Assembly: GCA_021151605.1 (NCBI GenBank) | Contig: JAGKWZ010000033.1 | Location: forward strand, 1-32,051 | Length of the DNA stretch: 32,051 nt | From: Verrucomicrobiaceae bacterium | GTDB taxonomy: Bacteria > Verrucomicrobiota > Verrucomicrobiia > Verrucomicrobiales > Verrucomicrobiaceae | Reading direction: 5' to 3' | Part shown: piece after piece, positions 16,543 to 26,351 of the stretch | Layout: every line of letters starts with the position of its first letter | Numbering within the stretch: the stretch's first letter is position 1 | Notes under the pieces: model-generated | Databases searched by the model: none | What the model was told of the DNA's origin: nothing | Seen by the model: only the letters and a program-made list of their open reading frames with translations | Made by a program: the position numbers and the translations under genes

Positions 16543-17640
16543 TCAGACCTTGGTCTCGGTAGATCCGTTTCGAGCAGAGGCCAGGCAGGCATCGAGCACG
16601 CGCTGAGTTTGCAGGCTGATCTCGGGCCAATGCGGATCAAGCTGGCCACTGAGCACAAGTTTGGAGAAGGCGTGGAAGAGGCCGGCCTCCTGGGAGCCGG
16701 GCGCATTGTTGCTGGGCTCGTCGAGGGCCTCGATGTGGTGCCCGCCTCGCATGTCTGCGCGGCAGCGATCGAGCACGAACTGGCTGCGCGTAAGGCTGAA
16801 CTGGGTGTGTGCTGCGGAGAAGGGCAGCACGAAGTCGCAGACCTGAAGCAGCGCTTTGTCTCCACTGACGACAGCCCACTGGGCATTGGCGGCATTGAAG
16901 GAGCAGTAGAAGGACGCGCTGGTGCCATCCGCGAAGGTGAGGGTGCTGGAGAAGGCCAGCGGGACTGATGGCGAGTCTGCCGTCTGCTGAGTCTCGGCAT
17001 GGATGCGGCCAGTGACGTGGATGGGCGTGGCGTAGTTCATGGCCCAGAGGGTGAAGCGCAGGCAGTACCAGCCGAGGTCGCCGAGACAGCCCAGAGGCTC
17101 CAGTTTGCCATGGGCGCGGATGTTCGTGCGCTCAAACTCGGCATCGCCGAGGAAACTGAACTGGGTGGCGATGTGGCGGATCTGACCGACGTCGTGATCC
17201 ACGACTTCACGCAGCCTTTTCAGGCGCTGCCCGTGCATGAACATGACGCCGTCCATGAACTGCACGCGATGCTTTTCACAGGCGGCGATCATCTCGGCGA
17301 CATCTTCTGCATGAACGCCGACGGGTTTCTCGACGAGCACATGCTTCCCAGCCTGGGCGGCGCGGATGACCCACTCCTTCCTCAAACCAGTCGGCAGCGG
17401 GATATACACGGCGTCGATGTCCGGGCGTGCAAGGAGGGCTTCGTAGCTGTCCATGGCCTCTGGCAAAACAGGATGCGGGGCGGAGGACTGGCAATCGTCG
17501 ATGAAGGCCTGCGCTTTCTCGAGATCACGACTGGCGACGGCGATGAGCGTGGCGTTTCCAGCATCGCGGATGGCCTGCCAGTTTTTTCGGGCGATGAAAG
17601 CGGCACCCAGGATGCCCCAGCGACAGGTTGGTGTGGTCAT
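16543..17640 (-). CDS. Gfo/Idh/MocA family NAD(P)-dependent oxidoreductase
   Basis: A 365-residue cytoplasmic dehydrogenase. The N-terminal Rossmann fold carries WGILGAAFIARKNW (residues ~8-21) for NAD(P) binding. It is followed by the family hallmark EKPVGVHAEDVAEMI (Lys of EKP near residue 105), which normally provides a catalytic Lys. The C-terminal alpha/beta domain includes the GCLGDLGWYCLRF segment, typical of the trans-dihydrodiol / xylose-dehydrogenase-like branch. Substrates in the family are sugars, inositols and their derivatives; the one here cannot be told. There is no signal peptide. It lies 47 bases downstream of the M64 peptidase gene on the same strand, with a small hairpin between. 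Confidence 0.93.
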   Translation of the reverse strand: MTTPTCRWGILGAAFIARKNWQAIRDAGNATLIAVASRDLEKAQAFIDDCQSSAPHPVLPEAMDSYEALLARPDIDAVYIPLPTGLRKEWVIRAAQAGKHVLVEKPVGVHAEDVAEMIAACEKHRVQFMDGVMFMHGQRLKRLREVVDHDVGQIRHIATQFSFLGDAEFERTNIRAHGKLEPLGCLGDLGWYCLRFTLWAMNYATPIHVTGRIHAETQQTADSPSVPLAFSSTLTFADGTSASFYCSFNAANAQWAVVSGDKALLQVCDFVLPFSAAHTQFSLTRSQFVLDRCRADMRGGHHIEALDEPSNNAPGSQEAGLFHAFSKLVLSGQLDPHWPEISLQTQRVLDACLASARNGSTETKV

Positions 17641-17647
17641 AAGGCGA

Positions 17648-17667
17648 GCAGGCTACTCGAAGCCTGC
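17648..17667 (-). terminator. Hairpin between the M64 gene and the oxidoreductase gene
   Basis: GCAGGCT (17648-17654) and AGCCTGC (17661-17667) form a 7-bp stem with a 6-base loop, 20 bases after the M64 stop and 7 bases before the oxidoreductase ATG. There is no T tract, so it may attenuate or affect translation rather than end transcription. Confidence 0.35.
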
Positions 17668-17687
17668 CCGCTTTGCCAAGCGCCACC

Positions 17688-20600
17688 TTATGGGGTGGAG
17701 TTTCTGAGCAGCAGACTGCCGGAGTCCCGCGGGCTTGTCGTGGGCGTGGTGGAGCCGTCCGCCAGAGGCAGAGCGTCACGGAGGAAGAAGCCGAAGCCTT
17801 TCTGGACGCCGCTTTCGCGGACGATGATGCCTTGGTAGTCCACCTTGCGTGTGATTTGCGGCCGGGAAGTCACAGGGGCCACGGGGGGACGTGGGTCGTT
17901 GTCCTTCGTCGTGTAGCTGCCTTTGAAGCGGCCATCTGTGGGCGTGAGGCTGAAGCTGACGAGCTTGGTATTCGGATTCACCGTGGTCACGCCGCCAGCC
18001 TTGATGTTCAGGCTCACGTTTGCGTTCACTGGGGTTGGATCAGCCCCGAGTGTGGTGGCAAAAGTGAGCAGCGCATTGGTCAGCGGTGATCCCGAGGCGG
18101 CAGGCAGCTCCATGGGGATCACGGTTTTACCAGGAGGTGTATAGAAGCTGCCGAAGACCTCCATTTGCAGCAGACCGAAGCCGTTTTTGTAAGTCCGTGC
18201 GGTGGGTTTATCTGGAGGCCTCATCCAGAACACCGGACTGCTGCTGGCAAAGGCTGGTCCTGTGGGCCCGGGGGTGGGATCGAGGTCCAGAAGGGCAAGG
18301 AGGAATCCTTTATCCAAGGTGGTGTAGAGAGTCTGGTAAACGTGTACCTGACCTTCAGGACTGAGATGGGAGGTCGTGGTGAAGCTCTCTCCATCCGCCA
18401 GCTTTCCCGTGGTGAAGGTCTTGCCGTTGGTATCAATGGTCACGGAGCCGAAGCCATGGCCCTTTGGGGCATCGATGTTGGTTGGAGGGAAGAAAGCAAA
18501 AGTGTAGTAGCCGCGCAAGAAGTCGTCCGACTCGGGAGGCAGCCATTTGTTCCGCCAGGCTAGGAACTCTGAGTTTCTGGCATTCGCGGTGCTGGGGTCA
18601 CTATCTCCTGCATCATTGACTTCAAACTGGACTTGGAGGCTGGAGGCGGCGTGTTTGGGCTTCAATGAGAAGGAACCAGCTGCTTTTGTGGCTCCGACGA
18701 AGTCCGTTGTGAGCATGCCTTTAAATGGAAGGCTCTCGGTGCCGATGAGTGCCTTGCCGCTGTAGGCTCCGGTGCTCATCACTGTGAGGTCAATCTTGCC
18801 ACCGAGGGGCCCACCGAGAGTGCTGCTGTAGGAGCCATTGATAGGTGCAGGCAGTGTGATGAAGCCCGTGAAGACACCGGCGATGCCTGGAGGCAGGGGT
18901 CTGATCAGCAAACGGATCTTCACCGGCACTCTGCCGAATTCATTGCCGACGGTGAAGGTGATCTCGTCGCCGAGAGTTTGGTCTTTCGAGGCCACCGTCG
19001 GGATACCTGTGATAAAACCTGTTTTGGGGTCGATCTTCAAACCTGCGGGCATCAAGGCACCAAAGCTGTTCGGAGACTGAAGAGCATTGGCAGGCAGCGG
19101 GAATGGTTCATTCACACTTTTTCCGACGGCGAAGGTCGGCAGTGTCGGGTTTGAGCCAGTGTAGTTCGGCATGGCGGTGACCACCAGCAACTGGGCCTGG
19201 CCATTGGTGAATCCGCCCGAGCCAAAACCGTAGTTCCCGCTGTCACTCGTATCCACATTTTTGATCTGCAGAGACTTCGTCGTGGCACCTGCATAGCGGG
19301 CATTGTTGGAGAGAGTCGGCCCACCGGCAAAGGACCAAAAAGCCGTAGTCACATTCGCAGAAGCGGTGATGGGCAGTGTGGCGGTCTTGCCTCTACCCAC
19401 GACCACCCGAGGAATGCTGGGGTTGATGACGCCGAGGACACTGCTGTGAGAGACCGTGGCGGTAGGATTCGTGACCTTCACCGTGTAGGTGCCAGCATCC
19501 GCCAATGATAAGGTGCCCACGGTGAGTAAGGACGTGGTAACTGCGGGGGTCAGTGCGACATTGTTTTTAAACCACTGATAGCTGATAGGGCCCGGGCCGG
19601 AAGAGGCGGCATCCAGTTGGTATGTGCCCCCCTCGGGGAGCACCGTCATTTCGGGCAGGGGTATGCTGATGACGGCCGTGCCGACCTGATTGCTCAGGGT
19701 GAGTGACCAGGTGATTTCATCAAAGACGAGCCCCGTGGGATCACGCCGCACCCAGGGTGTGGGGTCACGCACCACGGCTTTGATCTTGTGGACACCGTTG
19801 CCGATGCTCGCGCTGGCGATGTTCAGAGTGTTGCCGGTTTGTCCTGAGATGGGTGTGTTATCGAGCTGCCACTCCACCGTCAAAGCAGGGCTGGTGCTGG
19901 GCACCTTTGGCGTGACACTGAAGGTAAGTGGCAACTGGCTGGCGACGGTCCTGGTCAGAGTTTTGGGCGCGTAGTCATCAATGGGGGAGACGCGGCCGTA
20001 GTAGCTAAGAAGCATGGCCTCTCGGGTGACGCTGCCCGGAGGGCTATTGAGAAAACGCATGAGTGCTGCGTCATGCGGACGATACCAGCCGCTTCGGTGG
20101 TAATTTGCCCCCTCAAAGTGGCCTACTTTGTCTTGATAGAGCGGATTATTTTCAGGGGTGAAAAGCGGGGTCCCTGACTCGATCCACATATTCCAGCGGA
20201 TCTGTGAGAGCACGGTCTTGGCCGTGGCATTCGGATACTCCGTGTTCGGATAGCCCGGATACTCCTCGTCATACTCATCCGTCAGCTTGGCAAAGGAGTG
20301 CCCCAACTCATGCTCTAGAATCCCAATGCTTCCCGGATCAGTCGTCGTCAGGGCGATCGGTCCGCCGCTGCCGCCATATCTAGGGTCATTGATCAGCACC
20401 ACGGGGATGTCATACTCGGGCACGTGCTTGTTCAGCAGTGCAAAAACCCGGCCGCTACCTGCACTCGAGAGGATATTGAGCTGAGAGATGCCCGGCGTGA
20501 CAAAACCCGTCTGGAAATACGTGTCCCGAGTCTGGGGATTTGGATACAGAAAGGACGGAATGACATAATCAGTGCCCGACTGGTTTGAGGCGATCTCGAT

Positions 20601-20843
20601 GCTGTAAATGTTGCAGTAAGAGCGGTAGCGCACCCACGGCTCCTTGGTGAAGAGGAAATTCAGTGCCGCCTGCACATCGGAGGCAAATTTACCCATCTCG
20701 CTGCTGGTGTAGCCTTCGGAGAGGAAGACGAGGTTCAGCCGTGTGCTGCGGCTGCCATTCTCCTCCACCACCACGAGATTCGAGGTCTGGGCTCGCAGTG
20801 CCGTGGCAGTGACGAGGGCGAGGAGCAGGATCAGTGTTTTCAT
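17688..20843 (-). CDS. Secreted M64-family (IgA peptidase-like) metallopeptidase with Ig-like modules
   Basis: A 1051-residue exported enzyme. It has a signal peptide (MKTLILLLALVTATALRAQ) and then a catalytic domain to ~residue 300 with the zinc motif H178-E-L-G-H182 in EHELGHSFAKLTDEYDEEYP, matching the HEXGHxxxxLxDEY signature of peptidase family M64, and the early strand LVFLSEGYTSSEM. Downstream are ~four beta modules: one near 310-390, an Ig-like one near 395-490 (SYQWFKNN...DAGTYTVKV), another near 500-560, and a putative-Ig one near 575-645 (PAGLKIDPKTGFITGIP). Then comes a ~400-residue C-terminal beta-rich region with repeated YSGKA/GSYTT strands, found in other large Verrucomicrobial surface proteins. 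Its ATG overlaps the stop of the preceding gene by ATGA. The substrate is probably extracellular protein, with no specificity evident. Confidence 0.92.
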   Translation of the reverse strand: MKTLILLLALVTATALRAQTSNLVVVEENGSRSTRLNLVFLSEGYTSSEMGKFASDVQAALNFLFTKEPWVRYRSYCNIYSIEIASNQSGTDYVIPSFLYPNPQTRDTYFQTGFVTPGISQLNILSSAGSGRVFALLNKHVPEYDIPVVLINDPRYGGSGGPIALTTTDPGSIGILEHELGHSFAKLTDEYDEEYPGYPNTEYPNATAKTVLSQIRWNMWIESGTPLFTPENNPLYQDKVGHFEGANYHRSGWYRPHDAALMRFLNSPPGSVTREAMLLSYYGRVSPIDDYAPKTLTRTVASQLPLTFSVTPKVPSTSPALTVEWQLDNTPISGQTGNTLNIASASIGNGVHKIKAVVRDPTPWVRRDPTGLVFDEITWSLTLSNQVGTAVISIPLPEMTVLPEGGTYQLDAASSGPGPISYQWFKNNVALTPAVTTSLLTVGTLSLADAGTYTVKVTNPTATVSHSSVLGVINPSIPRVVVGRGKTATLPITASANVTTAFWSFAGGPTLSNNARYAGATTKSLQIKNVDTSDSGNYGFGSGGFTNGQAQLLVVTAMPNYTGSNPTLPTFAVGKSVNEPFPLPANALQSPNSFGALMPAGLKIDPKTGFITGIPTVASKDQTLGDEITFTVGNEFGRVPVKIRLLIRPLPPGIAGVFTGFITLPAPINGSYSSTLGGPLGGKIDLTVMSTGAYSGKALIGTESLPFKGMLTTDFVGATKAAGSFSLKPKHAASSLQVQFEVNDAGDSDPSTANARNSEFLAWRNKWLPPESDDFLRGYYTFAFFPPTNIDAPKGHGFGSVTIDTNGKTFTTGKLADGESFTTTSHLSPEGQVHVYQTLYTTLDKGFLLALLDLDPTPGPTGPAFASSSPVFWMRPPDKPTARTYKNGFGLLQMEVFGSFYTPPGKTVIPMELPAASGSPLTNALLTFATTLGADPTPVNANVSLNIKAGGVTTVNPNTKLVSFSLTPTDGRFKGSYTTKDNDPRPPVAPVTSRPQITRKVDYQGIIVRESGVQKGFGFFLRDALPLADGSTTPTTSPRDSGSLLLRNSTP

Positions 20844-21475
20844 GAGCGTGGCAGGGGGATGGAGCCTAGCTGGCCTTCGAGGCCGGGCTGGGTGGAGTCA
20901 GCAGGTTGGATGATGCGGGAGATATCGAGTCGGACGGCACCCTTCACCCGGGGCAGGCGCACCTGGAAAATCACCGGCCCCGCAGCTGTGAACTGCACGG
21001 GTTTGTCAGAGCCCGACTTCGGATCAATCACAGCGCAGAGATGGTCAGGTGCTGGCAGCAGTTCCTCGGCCAGCACGGCGTTGTTTTCAGACATCAGTCG
21101 ACAGCGCAGCATCCCGGACCACTCCTCAGGCTTCCGGCGTGGTTTGGCGAAGTCACCCTCAATGTCCTGCGCCTCCAGGAAGGTCAGTGCACCCTTGTCC
21201 AGGCTCAGCATGTAGGCGCGTTTGAAGCGTGGGCCTGTCTTGATGTCATCCAGGGTCTTGGCTACCGCAGCATCGTGTGCCGGGGCTGGCTCGGCAGGTT
21301 CCAGATTTGGCGTGGAGGGGATCGTTGGTGCCTGCTCCGCAGCGGATGCATTTTCTGCCGTAGGTTTCGAAACAGACGGTCCATCTCCCGCCTGTAAATT
21401 TGGCTGACGCATCTCCCACCAAGCCAGTAAACCGGCAAGGAGGCAGAGGATCAGGACCAGAGCAGGCCGACGCAT
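20840..21475 (-). CDS. Membrane-anchored protein coupled to the M64 peptidase
   Basis: A 211-residue protein from ATG 21475; an in-frame GTG 6 codons upstream (21493) is possible but less likely. A hydrophobic anchor spans ~residues 4-20 (ALVLILCLLAGLLAWW). A Pro/Ala/Glu-rich linker follows to ~residue 75, then a globular domain from TLDDIKTGPRFKRAYMLSLD to VFQVRLPRVKGAVRLDISRI near the C terminus. I do not recognise the domain; the strand pattern suggests beta structure. The stop overlaps the peptidase start by ATGA, so the two proteins are translationally coupled. A role as partner, inhibitor or docking factor of the peptidase is inferred from this. It is divergent from the isomerase-like gene at 21570. 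Confidence 0.78.
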   Translation of the reverse strand: MRRPALVLILCLLAGLLAWWEMRQPNLQAGDGPSVSKPTAENASAAEQAPTIPSTPNLEPAEPAPAHDAAVAKTLDDIKTGPRFKRAYMLSLDKGALTFLEAQDIEGDFAKPRRKPEEWSGMLRCRLMSENNAVLAEELLPAPDHLCAVIDPKSGSDKPVQFTAAGPVIFQVRLPRVKGAVRLDISRIIQPADSTQPGLEGQLGSIPLPRS

Positions 21476-21569
21476 GGGCCGAGAGTGCCACACTCGCGCT
21501 GCTCATACCAGCGCAAATCCTGCTGTGGGCTTGCGTTCACGCCGCCTCCCGTGACAAAGTGCATACCCC

Positions 21570-22532
21570 ATGATGAAAATCACCTCACGTCGCCATTTCC
21601 TCCAGTTCGCAGGCTCTGCCCTGGCAGCCACCATCGCCGCTCCAGTTCGTGCCGAGAAAAAGGAACCCTTCAAAATCTCCCTCGCCGAGTGGTCGCTAAA
21701 CAAGCGCATGTTCAAGCGCAACGGTGCCGAGCCCCTGGACCACCTCGACTTCGCCAAAACCGCCCGCAGCTTCGGCATCGACGGCGTGGAGTATGTGAAC
21801 CAGATGTTCTTCGATAAAGCCACCGACGCCGCCTACCTCGGCGAAATGAAAAAACGCCAGGAAGGCGAAGGCGTCACCGGCCTGCTCATCATGTGCGACC
21901 GCGAGGGCAACCTCGGTGATCCCGATGAAGCCAAGCGTGCGAAGACCATCGAAAACCATCTCAAGTGGCTCGATGCCGCCGCCACTCTCGGCTGCCACAG
22001 CATCCGCGTGAATGCCGCCAGCGATGCCAAGCTCAGCTTCGAAGAGCAAATGAAGCTCGCCGCCGATGGCCTGCACCGCCTCTGCGTCGAGGCAGACAAG
22101 CGCAAGCTCTACGTCGTGGTCGAAAACCATGGCGGCCTCTCCAGCAACGGCCTCTGGCTCACTGGCGTTATGAAAGCCGCCGATCACGAGCGCGTCGGCA
22201 TCCTGCCCGACTTCGGCAACTTCTACACCGACCGCAACAAAGGCGAACTCTACAACCCCTACAAAGGCCTGCGTGAGTTCATGCCCTGGGTGAAGAAAGG
22301 CATGAGCGCGAAAGCCTACGACTGGGACACTGGCGCCGGTAAATTCTACACCGAAGACCGCCGCGAAGGCCGCGAGATGACTCTCGATTTCCAACGCCTC
22401 ATCGACATCGTCGTCAAGGCTGGCTACAACGGCTACATCGGCATCGAATACGAAGGCGACAAACACAGCGAGATGGAAGGCATCGCCCGCACGAAGCAGG
22501 CGCTCGATGAGCTGAAGGCGCTCATCGCCTGA
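21570..22532 (+). CDS. Tat-exported sugar phosphate isomerase/epimerase-like TIM-barrel protein
   Basis: A 320-residue protein. It begins with a twin-arginine signal (SRRHFLQFAGSALAATIAAP), so it is probably exported folded. The mature part is a xylose-isomerase-like TIM barrel: ISLAEWSLNKRMF strand, LDFAKTARSFGIDGVEYVNQ, a central VVENHGGLSSNG with a Glu metal ligand, VGILPDFGNFY with an Asp ligand, and the C-terminal YIGIEYEGDKHSEMEG with a Glu. These metal-site positions are conserved for the family. Exported members are common in Planctomycetes and Verrucomicrobia and often sit near Gfo/Idh oxidoreductases and DUF1080 proteins; a LamG/DUF1080-like gene follows here. Substrate unknown. ATG 21570 and 21573 are equally good starts. 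Confidence 0.92.
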   Translation: MMKITSRRHFLQFAGSALAATIAAPVRAEKKEPFKISLAEWSLNKRMFKRNGAEPLDHLDFAKTARSFGIDGVEYVNQMFFDKATDAAYLGEMKKRQEGEGVTGLLIMCDREGNLGDPDEAKRAKTIENHLKWLDAAATLGCHSIRVNAASDAKLSFEEQMKLAADGLHRLCVEADKRKLYVVVENHGGLSSNGLWLTGVMKAADHERVGILPDFGNFYTDRNKGELYNPYKGLREFMPWVKKGMSAKAYDWDTGAGKFYTEDRREGREMTLDFQRLIDIVVKAGYNGYIGIEYEGDKHSEMEGIARTKQALDELKALIA

Positions 22533-22589
22533 CCTGGTCCCAGACTTAAAGAAAAATGAAACCGTAGGCAGTGCCAGGGCAGGTTTTTT
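22528..22589 (+). terminator. Possible terminator with a large loop after the isomerase-like gene
   Basis: CCTGACCTGG (22528-22537, spanning the stop codon) pairs with CCAGGGCAGG (22574-22583) with one mismatch, followed by TTTTTT at 22584-22589. The 36-base loop is larger than usual. The 3' arm can also pair with GCCCTGGC at 22612-22619, so alternative folds are possible. Confidence 0.35.
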
Positions 22590-22674
22590 CTCTCGTATCG
22601 TGAGACGCTCCGCCCTGGCCTGCCCGCGATGCTCGCAGGCTTGAATCAATAGCATACCAGCACTGATGCTCTCC

Positions 22675-23376
22675 ATGAAAATCCCCCTCTCACTGTTCTT
22701 CTGTGCCCTCTGTGGTTGCCTTCAGGCCGCTGAACCCACGCTGCTCCTAACCGATGACTTTGCCCGCGATGAAAAGACACCTGGCAAAGAGGACATCGGC
22801 AACGGCTGGACCAGCAACAGCGCCTGGCGGGCCAAAGGCCACCAGCAGGTCGATCTCAAGGATGGCGTCATGCACGTCACGAAGCACGCCGAGGCCGATC
22901 ACGGCGTGGCCATCTTCCACAACGTCGAGTTTCAGGACGGCATCGTCGAACTGCGCTTCAAGCTCGGTGCGGGCGATGACCTCGGTGTCGATTTCGTTGA
23001 TCGCGAGCTGAAGACCGTCCACGCCGGGCATCTCTGCATGGCCCGCGTGACGAACAAGGCCCTCACCATCATGGATTCCAAGACCGGCGGCATGGACAAC
23101 AAGATCCGCGAACGCCGCCAAGCTGGCGACAAGTCCCCCGAACTCGCCGCACTGCTCAAAACCAAGACCAAGTCCTTCAAACTCGACCTCAAGCCCACGG
23201 ACTGGCACACACTTCACATCACTGTCTCCGGCGACACGATGTCCGGGAAGATCGACGGCCAGGACACCGGCACCTTCTCCAGCGAAGGCATCGCCCACCC
23301 CACCAAACGCATGATCACCCTCGCCGTGAACAAGTCCGCCCAGGTGGATGACGTGAAGGTGTGGAGGCTGCGCTAA
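22675..23376 (+). CDS. Secreted jelly-roll (LamG/DUF1080-like) protein
   Basis: A 233-residue exported protein from ATG 22675; the ATG 3 codons earlier (22666) is possible. The signal peptide MKIPLSLFFCALCGCLQA could be cleaved as a lipoprotein (LCGC) or at AEP. The mature part begins LLTDDFARDEKTP and contains GNGWTSNSAW, VELRFKLGAGDDLGVDFVDR, DWHTLHITVSGDTMSGKIDG and a terminal VDDVKVWRLR, the beta-sandwich layout of LamG/3-keto-disaccharide hydrolase (DUF1080) proteins. These bind or act on glycans, and members occur with exported TIM-barrel proteins. I cannot point to a catalytic residue, so glycan binding is as likely as hydrolysis. It leads a tight run: the next gene is 12 bases away. 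Confidence 0.85.
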   Translation: MKIPLSLFFCALCGCLQAAEPTLLLTDDFARDEKTPGKEDIGNGWTSNSAWRAKGHQQVDLKDGVMHVTKHAEADHGVAIFHNVEFQDGIVELRFKLGAGDDLGVDFVDRELKTVHAGHLCMARVTNKALTIMDSKTGGMDNKIRERRQAGDKSPELAALLKTKTKSFKLDLKPTDWHTLHITVSGDTMSGKIDGQDTGTFSSEGIAHPTKRMITLAVNKSAQVDDVKVWRLR

Positions 23377-23388
23377 AACCTAGGCGTC

Positions 23389-23664
23389 ATGTCAGACTCA
23401 ACGCTGTCAGCGATTGTAACGATCGGCTGGTTTGCGCTGCTGATCGTCGGAGCCCTTCGGCGACGGCAGTACTCCGAACTGTTGATTCCCCTCTTGTTTT
23501 TTATGGCCATCGTTGACACTTGGGCAGTCGCCCCGCTGGCTTTCAAGGAGCACGGTTGGTCCTCCCGCTGGCTTTGGCTGCTGGCCTTGGCACCGTATGC
23601 ACAGCTCGTACGCTGGCTCGTTCAATTCGTGCGCAACCAACACACCCGGACAGACTCTAGATGA
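23389..23664 (+). CDS. Small membrane protein, unknown
   Basis: A 91-residue protein with three hydrophobic stretches (~residues 7-24, 31-52 and 58-78), including TIGWFALLIVGALRRRQY and LLIPLLFFMAIVDTW. The C terminus is charged and ends NQHTRTDSR. No known motif is recognised. Its stop overlaps the start of the next gene by ATGA (23661-23664) and it begins 12 bases after the previous gene, so it is a real member of the operon. It might anchor or assist the neighbouring exported propeller, but this is speculative. Confidence 0.75.
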   Translation: MSDSTLSAIVTIGWFALLIVGALRRRQYSELLIPLLFFMAIVDTWAVAPLAFKEHGWSSRWLWLLALAPYAQLVRWLVQFVRNQHTRTDSR

Positions 23665-24638
23665 TCCAATTCACCGCCAGAATCGCCTGCGTAGTTCTGC
23701 TCAGCGCATCCGCCCTGGCCCAGCCACACCACGAAGTCGTGCCCGACTGGCCGAGGCTGCCCGCAGGCCACACTCTCGGCCTCTGCCCTGGCGTGGGCGT
23801 CGATGTACGGAACCGTGTTTTCGTCTTTCATCGCAGCGGCAGGACGTGGTCCAATCCCTTTCCGAAAGAGCCCATCGCCCAACCAACCATCAGTGTCTTC
23901 GATGGCTCCACGGGCAGTCTGCTCGCCACATGGGGCGAGAAGCGCTTCATCATGCCCCACGGGCTCAGCATCGATCACGAAGGCAATGTCTGGCTCACGG
24001 ATGTAGGCCTGCATCAGGTCTTCAAATGCACGCCAGAGGGCAAGGTGCTCCTCACCCTCGGTGAAGCAGGCGTCTCAGGCTCCGACCACTCGCATTTCAA
24101 TCTGCCCACGGACGTCGCCGTGCTGAGCGATGGCTCGTTTTACGTCGGCGATGGTTACAAAAACACCCGCGTGATGAAATTTAGCGCAGAGGGTCGGTTC
24201 GAGTTCGAGTGGGGCACGAAAGGTGAGCACGACGGCGAATTCAATCTGCCTCACGGCATCGCCCTCGACTCACGAGGTCGAGTCATCGTCTGCGACCGTG
24301 AGAACGAGCGCCTGCAACTCTTCAATTCTCGCGGTGGCTTCATCGCCGCCTGGAAAGGTCCACAGCTCGGCAAGCCCTACGGCCTAGCCACCACATCTGA
24401 CGATCACGTTTTCATCATCGACGGCGGGTCACCCTCGCTGAAGCCTGAGCTACGCGGCAAAGCGGTCGAGCTCGATGCCACAGGTGCCGTCATCGACACC
24501 TTCGGTTCTTTTGGGAAAGCCCCCGGCCAGTTCCAGCTAGGTCACGACATCGCCATCGGCCCTGACGGTGCGGTTTACATCGCCGAAGGCACCGGTGCAC
24601 GCGTGCAGAAGTTCGTGCGGCAAAGAGAGAAGCCTTGA
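23661..24638 (+). CDS. Secreted NHL-type beta-propeller, amidating-lyase-like
   Basis: A 325-residue exported protein with a signal peptide (MIQFTARIACVVLLSASALAQ). The mature part is a six-bladed NHL-type propeller. Its first blade LGLCPGVGVDVRNRVFVFHR and following strands resemble the peptidyl-alpha-hydroxyglycine alpha-amidating lyase (PAL) group, where a VxVD...VFHR segment is typical. Later blades: MPHGLSIDHEGNVWLTDVGL, LPTDVAVLSDGSFYVGDGYK, LPHGIALDSRGRVIVCDREN and LGHDIAIGPDGAVYIAEGTG. Catalytic and Ca/Zn ligands (His, Asp, Tyr) of PAL cannot be confirmed by eye. True amidation in bacteria is rare and many such proteins are sugar- or lactone-acting, so the activity is open. Coupled to the preceding small membrane gene. 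Confidence 0.88.
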   Translation: MIQFTARIACVVLLSASALAQPHHEVVPDWPRLPAGHTLGLCPGVGVDVRNRVFVFHRSGRTWSNPFPKEPIAQPTISVFDGSTGSLLATWGEKRFIMPHGLSIDHEGNVWLTDVGLHQVFKCTPEGKVLLTLGEAGVSGSDHSHFNLPTDVAVLSDGSFYVGDGYKNTRVMKFSAEGRFEFEWGTKGEHDGEFNLPHGIALDSRGRVIVCDRENERLQLFNSRGGFIAAWKGPQLGKPYGLATTSDDHVFIIDGGSPSLKPELRGKAVELDATGAVIDTFGSFGKAPGQFQLGHDIAIGPDGAVYIAEGTGARVQKFVRQREKP

Positions 24639-24655
24639 GCCACTGGAGTGGCCTT
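24639..24655 (+). terminator. Weak hairpin between convergent genes
   Basis: GCCAC-TGGA-GTGGC (24639-24652) is a 5-bp GC-rich stem followed by CTTTC, in the 34-base gap after the propeller gene stop and before the convergent phosphatase stop. Short stem and poor T tract make this weak. Confidence 0.4.
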
Positions 24656-24672
24656 TCGTGCTCAACGCTTCG

Positions 24673-26238
<1,566 letters not shown>

Positions 26239-26351
26239 ACTGCCCAGCGCTCCCCTGCCCCGCAACTCTTCCATCACCGCATCCATGTAACGATCTCGCG
26301 ACGTGGCGCAGCGGCCCAGTTGGTGCGGTTCAGATCGCTGAAGACACAGCC

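Noticed and set aside
21696..22676. A 326-residue minus-strand frame opposite the isomerase-like gene
   Set aside because: The plus-strand gene has a Tat signal and barrel motifs; the minus frame has none.
23661..24638. Calling the propeller a proven peptide-amidating lyase
   Set aside because: Only strand motifs are visible; the metal ligands and substrate cannot be checked by eye, so it was labelled 'like'.
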